Positions 56,178 through 64,000 of a DNA stretch of 64,000 nucleotides are shown here, in pieces. Position numbers and translations under genes: made by a program. Below the pieces are notes generated by a model. That model saw only the letters and a list, made by a program, of their open reading frames with translations, was not told the DNA's origin and did no database searches. Numbering within the stretch: position 1 is the stretch's first letter; each line of letters begins with the position of its first letter. The stretch is from Rhodospirillaceae bacterium. GTDB taxonomy: Bacteria; Pseudomonadota; Alphaproteobacteria; Dongiales; Dongiaceae. The stretch is taken from assembly GCA_008012315.1 (NCBI GenBank), contig SSEL01000002.1:62001-126000 (forward strand). Direction: 5' to 3'.

Positions 56178-57521
56178 ATGGCCAAATCATCTTGGTTTAA
56201 GGAACGCGGCATTCAAAATATCGAATGCATCATTCCTGACATCAATGGCGTGCCGCGCGGCAAAGTGTTGCCGGCCGATAAAGTTTCCGATAACGGCGAG
56301 TGCCCGGGGCTTAAATTCCCCATGAGTGTCTTCGCCGTCACCGTCATGGGTGATTATACCGGTGTCGTCCGAGGCGACGAAGCCTATCGGGATGTCGATC
56401 TCAGCCTTCAGCTCGACATGAAGAGCCTGCGCCGGGCGCCGGGCGGCAGTTCGCCCACGGCCTATGTCTTTGCCGATCCGCATGGCAAGGACGGCGCACC
56501 TTGGAAGCTCTCGCCCCGCGATGTGCTGAAATCGATCCTCGATCTCTATCGGCAAAAAAACTGGCGCCCTGTCATCGCCCCGGAGCTGGAATTCTACCTG
56601 ACCGCACCGAATACCGATCCGAACCAGCCTCTGTCGCCGCCCATGGGGCGGTCGGGCCGGCCCGAATTTTCCGCCGAGCCCTATGGTTTGGAAGCGATCG
56701 AGGAATTCCAGCCGATCATCGATCAGATCTACGAGGCCGGGAAGATCGCCGGCCTCGATCTCGATACGCTGATACATGAATCCGGCCGCGCCCAGCTCGA
56801 GATCAATTTCAAGCATGGCGATCCCTTGGGCCTGGCCGATCAGGTGATCCTCTTCAAGCGTATCGTCCGCCAAGTCGCATTGGCCCATGGCTGCTACGCG
56901 ACCTTCATGGCGAAGCCGATCGAGGGTCAGCCCGGCAGCTCCATGCATCTACATGTCTCGGTCGTCGACCATGCCAGCGGCAAGAACGTCTTCGCCGATG
57001 CCGGCGGCGAGGATAGCGCACTGTTCCTCAATTTCGTCGGTGGTCTGCAGACCTATCTGCCCCAGGTCATGCCCCTCTTTGCGCCATTCGTGAATTCTTT
57101 CCGGCGTCTCATTCCCGGTTACAGCGCGCCAATCAATGTGCATTGGGGACTTGAGAACCGCACCTGCGGTCTACGCGTGCCGGAATCGGATGGAAGCAAC
57201 CGGCGTATCGAAAACCGGCTGCCGGGTGCGGACGCCAATCCCTATCTCGCCATGGCGGCGACCCTGCTGGCCGGCTATCTCGGCATGACGGAAAAGCTGA
57301 CGCCCTCGCCGCAAGCCTTGGAAAATGCCTATCGGCACGAACATGCCTTGCCGAAGACGATGAATGAGGCTCTGGCCAAGATGGAAGCTTGCGAGCCGAT
57401 CCTGAAGGTATTGGATGCCGGCTTCGTCTATGCCTATTGCAATGTCAAGAAGGCGGAGTTGCGCGAATTCCAGTCCGTCATCACGCCGTGGGAACGGCAA
57501 CATCTGCTGTTGAAGGTTTGA
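56178..57521 (+). CDS. puuA: Glutamine-synthetase-like gamma-glutamylamine synthetase
   Basis: About 447 residues of the GS fold, PuuA type: INGVPRGK near the start, the metal-site PELEFYL, SSMHLHVS, and PGADANPYLAMAATLLAG. PuuA joins glutamate to putrescine with ATP; relatives use other amines. The start is the ATG behind AGGTG; a GTG three codons upstream is possible. Directly followed by the PuuB-like oxidase gene, the order of the Puu pathway. Confidence 0.84.
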   Translation: MAKSSWFKERGIQNIECIIPDINGVPRGKVLPADKVSDNGECPGLKFPMSVFAVTVMGDYTGVVRGDEAYRDVDLSLQLDMKSLRRAPGGSSPTAYVFADPHGKDGAPWKLSPRDVLKSILDLYRQKNWRPVIAPELEFYLTAPNTDPNQPLSPPMGRSGRPEFSAEPYGLEAIEEFQPIIDQIYEAGKIAGLDLDTLIHESGRAQLEINFKHGDPLGLADQVILFKRIVRQVALAHGCYATFMAKPIEGQPGSSMHLHVSVVDHASGKNVFADAGGEDSALFLNFVGGLQTYLPQVMPLFAPFVNSFRRLIPGYSAPINVHWGLENRTCGLRVPESDGSNRRIENRLPGADANPYLAMAATLLAGYLGMTEKLTPSPQALENAYRHEHALPKTMNEALAKMEACEPILKVLDAGFVYAYCNVKKAELREFQSVITPWERQHLLLKV

Positions 57522-57536
57522 TTGCGGGGCATGATC

Positions 57537-58817
57537 ATGGGATTCAACGATACACTCAATATCGAGCGTTCTTATTACGTCGCTACCGCCAACCGTAAAA
57601 CGGATCATCCACGCCTCACCGATGCGATCGAAGCCGATCTTGTCGTGGTCGGTGCCGGCTGTACCGGCCTGTCGGCCGCCCTCCATGCCGCCCAACGTGG
57701 GCTGAAGGTCGTCGTCCTGGAAGGCGGCAATGTGGGATGGGGCGCATCCGGCCGCAATGGCGGCCAGATGAGTCCCGGCCTGCGCAAAGGCGCCTTCGGT
57801 CTGGTCAAGCAATACGGCGAGGAACGTGGCCGCATCATCTACGAGACAGCCTTCGCTGCCCGGCAGCTCGTTCTGGACATCATCGCGAAGCACAATATCC
57901 AATGCGATCTCAAGCTGACCGGCCATGTCAGCGGCATCATCAAGAAATCCGATATCGCCCATTATGAGGCTGAAGCGGCGTGCCTGCGGCGCGTGATGGG
58001 CGTGGATCACCTATCGATCCTGTCATCGAGCGAAACCCGCAAGCTGGTCGACACGCATTATGAAGCCGGCACCTTCAGCACGGTGGCCGGCCATATGCAT
58101 CCGCTGAACTATACGCTGGGCCTCGCCCAGGCGGCGGTCGATGCCGGCGTGACGATCTTCGAGAACTCGGCGGCGATCGCGCTGCAGCGGAAGCCGCGCA
58201 TCCGCGTCTCGACTGCATCGGGCGCCGTCACCGCGCGTCATGCCATTCTGGCAGGCGATGCCCTGCTGCGCGGCTTGGAGCCCGAGGTCAATAACCGTAT
58301 CATGCCGGTCGGCAATTATATCGTTGCCACCAATCCCCTGCCGAATGCCCATGAACTCATTCCCAGCGATGCGGCGATTTCGGATTCGCGTTTCGTGGTG
58401 AATTACTACCGCCTCTCCGCCGATGGGCGCCTGCTCTTCGGTGGCGGCGAGAAATATACGCCGAGGCCGCCGAAGGATATCGCGGCTTTCGTCCGGCCTT
58501 ATGTGGAAGAGACCTTCCCGCAATTGCGCGGCTGCAAGATCGATTATGCCTGGGGCGGGCTCGTTTCGATCACGACCTCCCGGTTGCCGCATATTGGTCG
58601 CCGGGGCGATGTGCTGTTCGCCCATGGCTATTCCGGCCTCGGCGTTCTGCTCTCGACCCTGGGCGGCAAAATCCTGGCCGAGTCGCTGGTGCAGAACACG
58701 CCGGAATTCGAGACCTTCGCCGCCTTGCGGCCACAGGCTTTTCCCGGTGGAACCGCCCTGCGCTCACCACTCTATGTCCTTGCAATGCTTTGGTATGCCA
58801 TGCGGGACCGGCTATAG
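57537..58817 (+). CDS. puuB: FAD-dependent gamma-glutamylamine oxidase-like protein
   Basis: A 426-residue DAO-family flavoprotein. The FAD motif is VVVGAGCTGLSAALHAA, then WGASGRNGGQMSPG. The C-terminal RLPHIGRRGD and YSGLGVLLSTLGGKIL match the PuuB family, which oxidises gamma-glutamylputrescine to an aldehyde with H2O2. The start is the third of three clustered ATG codons, the one with GGGG 7 nt upstream. Next step would need an aldehyde dehydrogenase; the only one in the window is truncated. Confidence 0.84.
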   Translation: MGFNDTLNIERSYYVATANRKTDHPRLTDAIEADLVVVGAGCTGLSAALHAAQRGLKVVVLEGGNVGWGASGRNGGQMSPGLRKGAFGLVKQYGEERGRIIYETAFAARQLVLDIIAKHNIQCDLKLTGHVSGIIKKSDIAHYEAEAACLRRVMGVDHLSILSSSETRKLVDTHYEAGTFSTVAGHMHPLNYTLGLAQAAVDAGVTIFENSAAIALQRKPRIRVSTASGAVTARHAILAGDALLRGLEPEVNNRIMPVGNYIVATNPLPNAHELIPSDAAISDSRFVVNYYRLSADGRLLFGGGEKYTPRPPKDIAAFVRPYVEETFPQLRGCKIDYAWGGLVSITTSRLPHIGRRGDVLFAHGYSGLGVLLSTLGGKILAESLVQNTPEFETFAALRPQAFPGGTALRSPLYVLAMLWYAMRDRL

Positions 58818-58926
58818 GGAGGCGTGATCGTTTGACCCGCTTTTTTGGGTGACCTAAAGTATTTTTCGATATTCGTATCGGCCTGGTGTAAAGCTGGGAA
58901 AAATAGGTCAACAAAGATAGCGATAT

Positions 58927-59661
58927 ATGCCGAGAGTAAAATCCGCTCCCCAAGCGGGGAAATCGTTGTTTCAGCGGGACGATTTGTCGGAGCTGAGTCA
59001 CCGTGATCGAAAGAAGGCGCGGCAGCGTGCGGAACTGCTGCGCATTTCTTTGGAACTCTTCAAGGAAAAGGGCTTCGACAGCACCCGCATGGAAGACATC
59101 GCGCTGCAAGCCGATGTGTCGACACCGACGGTCTACAATTATTTCCAGACCAAGCTCGATGTGCTGGTCGAAATCCTGAAACAGGATCGCGAAGACACCA
59201 AGCAGGCGTTTGACGAAATCGTCGAGAACCCGGCCGCGGAGCCGGAAGAAGCGCTTGCCACCCTGGTCCAGGCCAATATGAACAATGTCCGCGAGCCGGG
59301 CGATAAAAGGCTCTGGCGTGAGATTTTGGCCGCCGTTGCCCGCAGCCACGATAAGGAAGATGATTCCTTCGAGAAGAATCACGAGGTCTTCCGGCGCTAT
59401 ATAAAGCGCCTTCTCACGCATTTCATCGACGCCGGCAAGCTCTCGAAAGCGATTCCATTGGATATCGCGGCCGATATCATTTTCGCCATCAATTCGCATA
59501 ATCTGCGCTACATCGCCTCATCCGAGCGCTGCACGCCGGAGCGCATCCGGGATATCTCGCGGCAGCAATTCAAGCTGCTGATGAGCAACTGGCGCACCGA
59601 TGCAAAGACCGCTTCAAGCAAGCCGCGAACCGCCCGCAAATCCGCGAAGAAAAGCAAATAG
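58927..59661 (+). CDS. TetR-family regulator, paralogue of the first
   Basis: A 244-residue TetR with HTH at about 35-85 (LFKEKGFDSTRMEDIALQADVSTPTVYNYFQTKLDVL). Aligns along its whole length with the regulator near 49 kb, clearly similar in both the DNA-binding and ligand domains (RLWREIxAAVAxSHD, NLRxxASSxCCTPExIR). The C-terminus is basic. It closes the rightward gene run and could read the same or a related ligand. Confidence 0.88.
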   Translation: MPRVKSAPQAGKSLFQRDDLSELSHRDRKKARQRAELLRISLELFKEKGFDSTRMEDIALQADVSTPTVYNYFQTKLDVLVEILKQDREDTKQAFDEIVENPAAEPEEALATLVQANMNNVREPGDKRLWREILAAVARSHDKEDDSFEKNHEVFRRYIKRLLTHFIDAGKLSKAIPLDIAADIIFAINSHNLRYIASSERCTPERIRDISRQQFKLLMSNWRTDAKTASSKPRTARKSAKKSK

Positions 59662-59676
59662 GCTCCTCCTGGAGCA

Positions 59677-60108
59677 CTATGGCGTGAGCGGTTGCGGCGC
59701 CGTGCAGACCGCATGCTCGCCGAGCTTGCAACGTGTCTCGCTCGCGGCTTCGGCCTTCTCGCGCAAGGGCAGCAGCGGCACATCGCCGATGCTTTCCCAC
59801 CAGCCGGTCGTGCGGCCGCAGGCGATCCGCTCGATCATCATGTGCCGGCCATCGAAACGCGGCACATAGAGCGCGCCATCTTTCGCCGCCCGCATAATTT
59901 TGACGTCACCGGACCGACCTGGCGCGATATCGGCGATGTCCGACGTTACCCAATGGCCGAAGAGAATGACGCATTTCAGCGGCTCGCCGCCGTCATTGCG
60001 AATTGTCAGGCTCGTTTGCAGATCGGCCGTCGCGAAAGCCGGCTTTACCGGTGCAGTCAGGCAACACACCAACAGAATGGGGGCTAGCCGAGACCAGGGC
60101 ATCATCAT
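59677..60108 (-). CDS. Exported small protein coupled to pyridoxine oxidase
   Basis: A 143-residue precursor with a signal peptide (about residues 1-27, AFA). The mature part is strand-rich with two pairs of cysteines. Its ATG overlaps the stop of the GMC oxidase gene by 4 nt (ATGA), so it is translated from the same message. I recognise no family. It might assist the oxidase or a periplasmic step; unknown. Confidence 0.65.
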   Translation of the reverse strand: MMMPWSRLAPILLVCCLTAPVKPAFATADLQTSLTIRNDGGEPLKCVILFGHWVTSDIADIAPGRSGDVKIMRAAKDGALYVPRFDGRHMMIERIACGRTTGWWESIGDVPLLPLREKAEAASETRCKLGEHAVCTAPQPLTP

Positions 60109-61727
60109 GCCGATATCTCCATCAAGGCTGCGTCACGCGATGTCATGGGCTCTTGGCCACGCAGCAGATCGCTGGCCCGCTCGGCAATGGCGATGATGGC
60201 CGCATTGACCGGCCCGGTGGTGATGCTTGGCATGACCGAAGCATCAATCACATAAAGCCCCTCAACTCCATGAACGCGGAGATCCGGCCCCACCACGGCA
60301 TCTGCATCGACGCCCATCCTGCAGGTGCCGACCGGGTGATGATGGGTAAAGGCCGCCTGCTGCAGGAACATCAGCCGGTCGGCTTTGCTCTCGCGGGCCG
60401 GACCGGGCAGGATTTCGCTGTCGCGCCAATCGGCGAGCGCATCGCTATGTCCCAATTGGCGTGCCATTTCCAGCGCCTCAAGATAAACCTCGCGATCATA
60501 GGCTTCGGCGAGATAATTCGGATCGATCAACGGCGCCGCACCGGGATCGGCCGACGCCAGACGTATCGTGCCACGGCTCCTGGGATGGGTGAAGCCATAC
60601 ATGAGCGTATAGGCTTCACCCATGGCAGGGCGCAAAAAGCATTCGGTGACGACCGGCAGGACAACGCAAGCCAGGACCAGTTCGGGCGCTTTTGCGCCGT
60701 CCCCGCTCATCCGCGGCAAATACATTAGGGATTCGGAATGTTGATAGCGCGATGGCGGCACAGATCGCCGCGCGCGATAGACATTCCCGCCCGCCAGCAG
60801 ATGATCGTGCAGATTGTGCCCCACACCCGGCAGGTCATGGCGGACCACGATGCCGACGTCACGGAGTTCCTGCGCCGGACCGATACCGGCCTGCAGCAGC
60901 AGGCAAGCAGAACCGATCGTCCCCGCCGCGAGGATGACGCCGCGCTCCGCCTGTAGTTGCCGCGTGCCACCATCATGCGCAAGGCTTACGCCGCGACATC
61001 GGTTCCGGCCGTCGAAATCGAGCGCGGCGACCCGGTGTCCCGGCAACACGGTCAGATTGGCGCGCCCCAAAGCCGGTGTCAGATAGGCATCGGCTGCTGT
61101 CTGCCGGCGGCCGTCCCGGATCGTCAGCGTATTAACCGTCGGCCCCACCATCTGGCCGCCGTTATGTTCGGGAATTGGTGCGAAGCCGGCCGCCACACCC
61201 GCCGCCATGTAACTCCGGGTGATCGGATGCGGATCGTCGGGCTGGATCAGGCTGAGCGGTCCCTGATTGCCATGCAGCGCCGAGGGGCCGAAAGCCGAGG
61301 TCTCGGAGCGAATGAAGTAAGGCAACAGATCGCGATAGCCCCAGCCGTCACAGCCGGCTGCGGCCCAGGCGTCGAAATCAGCCGGATGGCCCCGTATATG
61401 GGCCATGGCGTTGATCGCCGTCGATCCGCCGATGACCCGGCCACGCGGCCAATCGTGTACCCGGCCGGCCGTATGAACCTGCGGCACCGTCCGATAGCCC
61501 CAATCGACGGCACTTCCTTGCAGGAAGGGCCATTGCAGCGGATCTGCGATGGCGGGATCGCTCGCCCCGCTGCCCGCTTCGACCAGCGCAATTTTCAGGT
61601 CGGCGGATTCGCTCAGCCGCGCCGCCAGGACGGAGCCGGCAGCACCCGAACCAATAATGATGAAATCAAACCAATTTTCCCCCGATGCCACGCTGCCTCC
61701 CAGAACCAATGCAGATGACTGGTGCAT
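60105..61727 (-). CDS. pno: Pyridoxine 4-oxidase (GMC flavoprotein)
   Basis: A 540-residue GMC oxidoreductase: FAD motif IIIGSGAAGSVLAARLSES, GGSTAINAM, and the C-terminal catalytic THHHPVGTCRMG. Beyond the general family, stretches such as NTLTIRDGRRQTAADAYLT and RRSVPPSRYQHSESLMYL closely follow the Mesorhizobium loti pyridoxine 4-oxidase as I remember it. It oxidises pyridoxine to pyridoxal with O2. Divergent from ppaT by 67 bp. A general choline-dehydrogenase-like alternative is less likely given the neighbours. Confidence 0.82.
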   Translation of the reverse strand: MHQSSALVLGGSVASGENWFDFIIIGSGAAGSVLAARLSESADLKIALVEAGSGASDPAIADPLQWPFLQGSAVDWGYRTVPQVHTAGRVHDWPRGRVIGGSTAINAMAHIRGHPADFDAWAAAGCDGWGYRDLLPYFIRSETSAFGPSALHGNQGPLSLIQPDDPHPITRSYMAAGVAAGFAPIPEHNGGQMVGPTVNTLTIRDGRRQTAADAYLTPALGRANLTVLPGHRVAALDFDGRNRCRGVSLAHDGGTRQLQAERGVILAAGTIGSACLLLQAGIGPAQELRDVGIVVRHDLPGVGHNLHDHLLAGGNVYRARRSVPPSRYQHSESLMYLPRMSGDGAKAPELVLACVVLPVVTECFLRPAMGEAYTLMYGFTHPRSRGTIRLASADPGAAPLIDPNYLAEAYDREVYLEALEMARQLGHSDALADWRDSEILPGPARESKADRLMFLQQAAFTHHHPVGTCRMGVDADAVVGPDLRVHGVEGLYVIDASVMPSITTGPVNAAIIAIAERASDLLRGQEPMTSRDAALMEISA

Positions 61728-61794
61728 ATCGATTTCACTTTTTGGTCCGGGAGTCTATCATGCCGTGAACCAAAAGAACGGGGAGACAAACGCC

Positions 61795-62979
61795 ATGAAC
61801 CATATCCATGAAAAAGAGCCGATTTTCACGCTGTCCGCGGGCCCCGTTGCAGCTTATCCGCGTGTCCTGCGCGCGCTGTCGAGCCCGATCCAATATGACT
61901 ACGACGCTTATTTCCAGGCTTTTTACGAATCGGTCGCGCGGAAATGCAGCACGGCTTTGCGGATCAAGGAGCCGGCCCTGATCCTGCATTACGAACCGGC
62001 GGCGGCCATCGAGGCGGCCGCTGCCTCGTTGATTGGTCCCGATGACGTGGTGCTCAATCTGGCTTCCGGCGTCTATGGCAAGGGTTTCGGCTACTGGTCC
62101 GCGCGCTACAACAAGGAACTGGTCGAGATCGAGGTCCCCTATAACGAGGCGATCGATCCGCAGCAGGTCGAGGATGCGTTCCGCCGCCGTCCTGATATCG
62201 GCATCGTCTCCCTGGTGCATCACGACACCCCTTCAGGCACCATCAATCCGGCCCGGGAAATCGGCGCCATCGTCCGCAAGCATGGCGCGCTGTTGTTGGT
62301 GGATGCAGTTTCCTCCTTCGGCGGCATGGACATCCATCCCGGCGATTGCGATGCCGATATCTTCATCACCGGCCCCGGCAAATGTCTGGGCGGCGCGCCG
62401 GGCGTCACCGTCGTGGCGGTCAGCGACCGTGCCTGGGAACACATGGCCGCCAATCCGAAGGCGCCCCGCGCCTCGGTCCTCTCCTATCTCGACTGGCGCG
62501 ATGCCTGGAGCAGGGAAAAGCCTTTCCCCTTCACGCCATCTGTTGCCGAGGTCAACGGCCTCAATGCCGTGCTCGACCAGTATCTCGATGAAGGTGCTGA
62601 ACATGTCTGGCAACGCCATGCGCTGACCGCCAAGGCCTGCCGCGCCGGTATGCAGGCCATGGGCGTCAAGCTCTGGGCCAAGACCGAAGAGATCGCCTCA
62701 CCCACCACCACCGCCGTGCGGGTGCCCGAGGGCCTGAGCGACAGCGCGATCCTCGCCGCCGCCAAAAGCCTCTATGGCGTCGCCTTCTCGGCAGGGCGCA
62801 ACGAGACCTTGGGTAAGCTGATCCGAATCGGCCATATGGGGCCCGTCGCCGAGCCGTTCTATGCGATGATCGCCGTTTCCGCCTTCGGCGGTGCGCTGCG
62901 CCATCTCGGCCAGAAGATCGATCTCCCCGCCGGGATCGAGGCCGCCATGGCCATCATCGATGCGGCAAAGGCGAAGTGA
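61795..62979 (+). CDS. ppaT: Pyridoxamine-pyruvate transaminase
   Basis: A 394-residue class V aminotransferase-fold protein. Shared with the M. loti enzyme, from memory: FTLSAGPVAAYPRVLRAL, LASGVYGKGFGYW, VPYNEAIDPQ, CHHDTPSGTINP-like VHHDTPSGTINP, VDAVSSFGGM, TGPGKCLGGAPG (Lys region) and PFPFTPSVAEVNGL. It converts pyridoxamine plus pyruvate to pyridoxal plus alanine and, unusually, needs no PLP cofactor. The start has GGGGAG 9 nt upstream; a long frame extension lies antisense to pno. Confidence 0.88.
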   Translation: MNHIHEKEPIFTLSAGPVAAYPRVLRALSSPIQYDYDAYFQAFYESVARKCSTALRIKEPALILHYEPAAAIEAAAASLIGPDDVVLNLASGVYGKGFGYWSARYNKELVEIEVPYNEAIDPQQVEDAFRRRPDIGIVSLVHHDTPSGTINPAREIGAIVRKHGALLLVDAVSSFGGMDIHPGDCDADIFITGPGKCLGGAPGVTVVAVSDRAWEHMAANPKAPRASVLSYLDWRDAWSREKPFPFTPSVAEVNGLNAVLDQYLDEGAEHVWQRHALTAKACRAGMQAMGVKLWAKTEEIASPTTTAVRVPEGLSDSAILAAAKSLYGVAFSAGRNETLGKLIRIGHMGPVAEPFYAMIAVSAFGGALRHLGQKIDLPAGIEAAMAIIDAAKAK

Positions 62980-63010
62980 CAATCAACGAACATCCAACGG
63001 GAGGAAGAAA

Positions 63011-63751
63011 ATGCAAAGATTTACCGGCCGCGTGGCCATCGTAACGGGTGCCGCCCAGGGGATCGGCCGCGCCATTGCCGAACGCCTCGGCAAAGAGGGG
63101 GCCCAGGTCTTCGCGGTCGATCTCAACGGTGAAGGCGCGGCGGTCACGGCCACAGCGATCGGCGGCAATTCCACCGGCCTGCAATGCGATATCGGCGAAC
63201 CGGATTCCGTCGCGAAGCTGTACGCCGATATCGAGAAAGCCGCCGGCAAGCTCGACATCCTCGTCAATGCCGCCGGCATCGTCCCCTTCGTGCCCTGGGA
63301 CCAGGTGACATTCGAGGAATGGCGCCGGGTTATGCGCGTCAATCTCGACGGCCTTTTCCTGATGTGCCGTGCCGGATCGGATCTGATGCGGAAAAAGAAC
63401 TATGGCCGCATCGTCAATATAAGCTCGAATTCCATCTTCGCCGGCACGCCCAACATGGCCCATTACGTCGCCTCGAAGGGTGGCGTGCTGACCTTCGGCC
63501 GTGCCCTGGCGACCGAGCTCGGCGCCTACAAGATCACCGTCAACACCATCTGCCCCGGTCTTACCGATACCGAGACGGTACAGAAGACGCCCCATAAGGA
63601 TGCCTTCGATTTCGTCGAGATGCTGCAGGCAATCAAGGGGCATGGCAAACCCCAGGACATCGTGCCCGCCGTCGCCTTCTTCGCCTCGGAAGAAGCCCAT
63701 TGGATCACCGGCCAGGCCTTGTCGGTCGATGCCGGCATGATCCGCTGGTAA
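63011..63751 (+). CDS. pldh: NAD-dependent pyridoxal 4-dehydrogenase (SDR)
   Basis: A 246-residue SDR: VTGAAQGIGRAIAERL, NAAGIVPFVPWDQV, ISSNSIFAGTPNMAHYVASKGG (catalytic Ser, Tyr, Lys), ALATELGAYKITVNTICPGL and FVEMLQAIKGHGKPQD. The last two and the PNMAxYVAxKGG segment are those of M. loti pyridoxal 4-dehydrogenase, from memory, rather than a generic SDR. It oxidises pyridoxal to 4-pyridoxolactone. GGGAGG 6 nt upstream sets the start; it follows ppaT by 31 nt. Confidence 0.86.
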   Translation: MQRFTGRVAIVTGAAQGIGRAIAERLGKEGAQVFAVDLNGEGAAVTATAIGGNSTGLQCDIGEPDSVAKLYADIEKAAGKLDILVNAAGIVPFVPWDQVTFEEWRRVMRVNLDGLFLMCRAGSDLMRKKNYGRIVNISSNSIFAGTPNMAHYVASKGGVLTFGRALATELGAYKITVNTICPGLTDTETVQKTPHKDAFDFVEMLQAIKGHGKPQDIVPAVAFFASEEAHWITGQALSVDAGMIRW

Positions 63752-63774
63752 CAAGAGCACCTCACGAACAAAAA

Positions 63775-63800
63775 AAGGGTTCGCCTTTCGGCGGACCCTT
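63775..63800. terminator. Bidirectional terminator
   Basis: An 11-bp stem, AAGGGTTCGCC / GGCGGACCCTT, with one mismatch and a 4-nt loop, flanked by an A-run before and TTCTT after. It sits between convergent genes and can end both transcripts. Confidence 0.8.
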
Positions 63801-63820
63801 TTCTTCATGCCGTAAGAAAA

Positions 63821-64000
63821 TCAGGAATAGTAAGCGGCATCCTTCTGGTAGCCGACAAAGCTTTCTGGATCATGCGAATAAAAGAGCTCGGCATCGTGCT
63901 TTTCCGCCAGCTCCTTCAGCCGCTTCATCGAATTCAGGCTGGCGACCGGATCGAGATGGAAGCTGGAAATGCACATCATATCCATATTCTTCTGGCTATA
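63821..64000 (-). CDS. 4-pyridoxolactonase, C-terminal part
   Basis: The last 59 residues of a leftward gene whose start lies beyond the window. The reading SFHLDPVASLNSMKRLKEL and HDAELFYSHDPESF is strikingly like the C-terminus of the M. loti 4-pyridoxolactonase (a metallo-beta-lactamase-fold enzyme that opens 4-pyridoxolactone to 4-pyridoxate), from memory. Other AHL-lactonase-like enzymes are a weaker option given the three upstream vitamin B6 genes. Confidence 0.82.
   Translation of the reverse strand, partial: YSQKNMDMMCISSFHLDPVASLNSMKRLKELAEKHDAELFYSHDPESFVGYQKDAAYYS

Overview
The window looks like an alphaproteobacterial chromosome, probably Rhizobiales or Rhodospirillales. The clues are the GC-rich codon use of the right half, Rhizobiales-type catabolic genes, and enzymes closely resembling those of Mesorhizobium loti. 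It has two halves that differ in style. Positions 1 to about 30.1 kb read as an accessory (genomic-island-like) region with lower GC and many small coupled genes. From about 30.2 kb onward it is GC-rich catabolic and transport DNA. The seam carries a 30-nt tRNA-Thr-like fragment, two strong hairpins and an aldehyde dehydrogenase without its N-terminus. No integrase is visible and the left end of the island lies outside the window.

Accessory half. 0.15-2.0 kb: a mercury uptake operon (merT, merP, a GDCCVxC protein, a small membrane protein) divergent from merR; merA is not in the window. 2.3-11.1 kb: a PBP2 (second-copy type), a tiny HMA-fold protein without its CxxC, then a periplasmic copper/thiol module (CcdA, two thioredoxin-like proteins, SCO, DUF411, multicopper oxidase) and two exported proteins of unknown role. 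11.4-16.6 kb: an uncharacterised AAA+ ATPase set and a UvrD-like helicase. 16.7-19.1 kb: VapBC and RES-Xre toxin-antitoxin pairs. 19.4-21.8 kb: a HEPN (Abi-like)-CBS fusion and a zinc-finger protein. 21.75-25.83 kb: the most unusual locus, an operon of two class III nucleotide cyclases (one with a cyclic-nucleotide-binding domain, one with tandem cyclase domains), a ubiquitin-E2-like protein with a Cys-rich tail, and an unknown protein. It looks like a mix of Pycsar and short type II CBASS parts. 26.2-29.0 kb: an MNT-HEPN pair and HipBA.

Catabolic half. 31.5-34.3 kb: a PRISE-type SDR and an MFS exporter. 35-42.2 kb: a ribose-type ABC importer whose second permease is fused to a strictosidine-synthase-like propeller, with a second free propeller protein, the ATPase and an AhpD-like protein; then an MFS transporter and an exported unknown. 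44.6-48.7 kb: a spermidine/putrescine-type ABC importer divergent from a TetR gene. 49.7-58.8 kb: two gamma-glutamyltransferase paralogues, an acyl-CoA ligase, a ketopantoate-reductase-like protein, and PuuA- and PuuB-like genes. This suggests import of an amine, gamma-glutamylation, oxidation, and release of glutamate by a GGT in place of PuuD. 58.9 kb: a second, paralogous TetR.

Right end, 60.1-64.0 kb: a vitamin B6 degradation cluster of pyridoxine 4-oxidase, pyridoxamine-pyruvate transaminase, pyridoxal 4-dehydrogenase and the C-terminus of 4-pyridoxolactonase. All family assignments were made by reading the translations; no database search was run.
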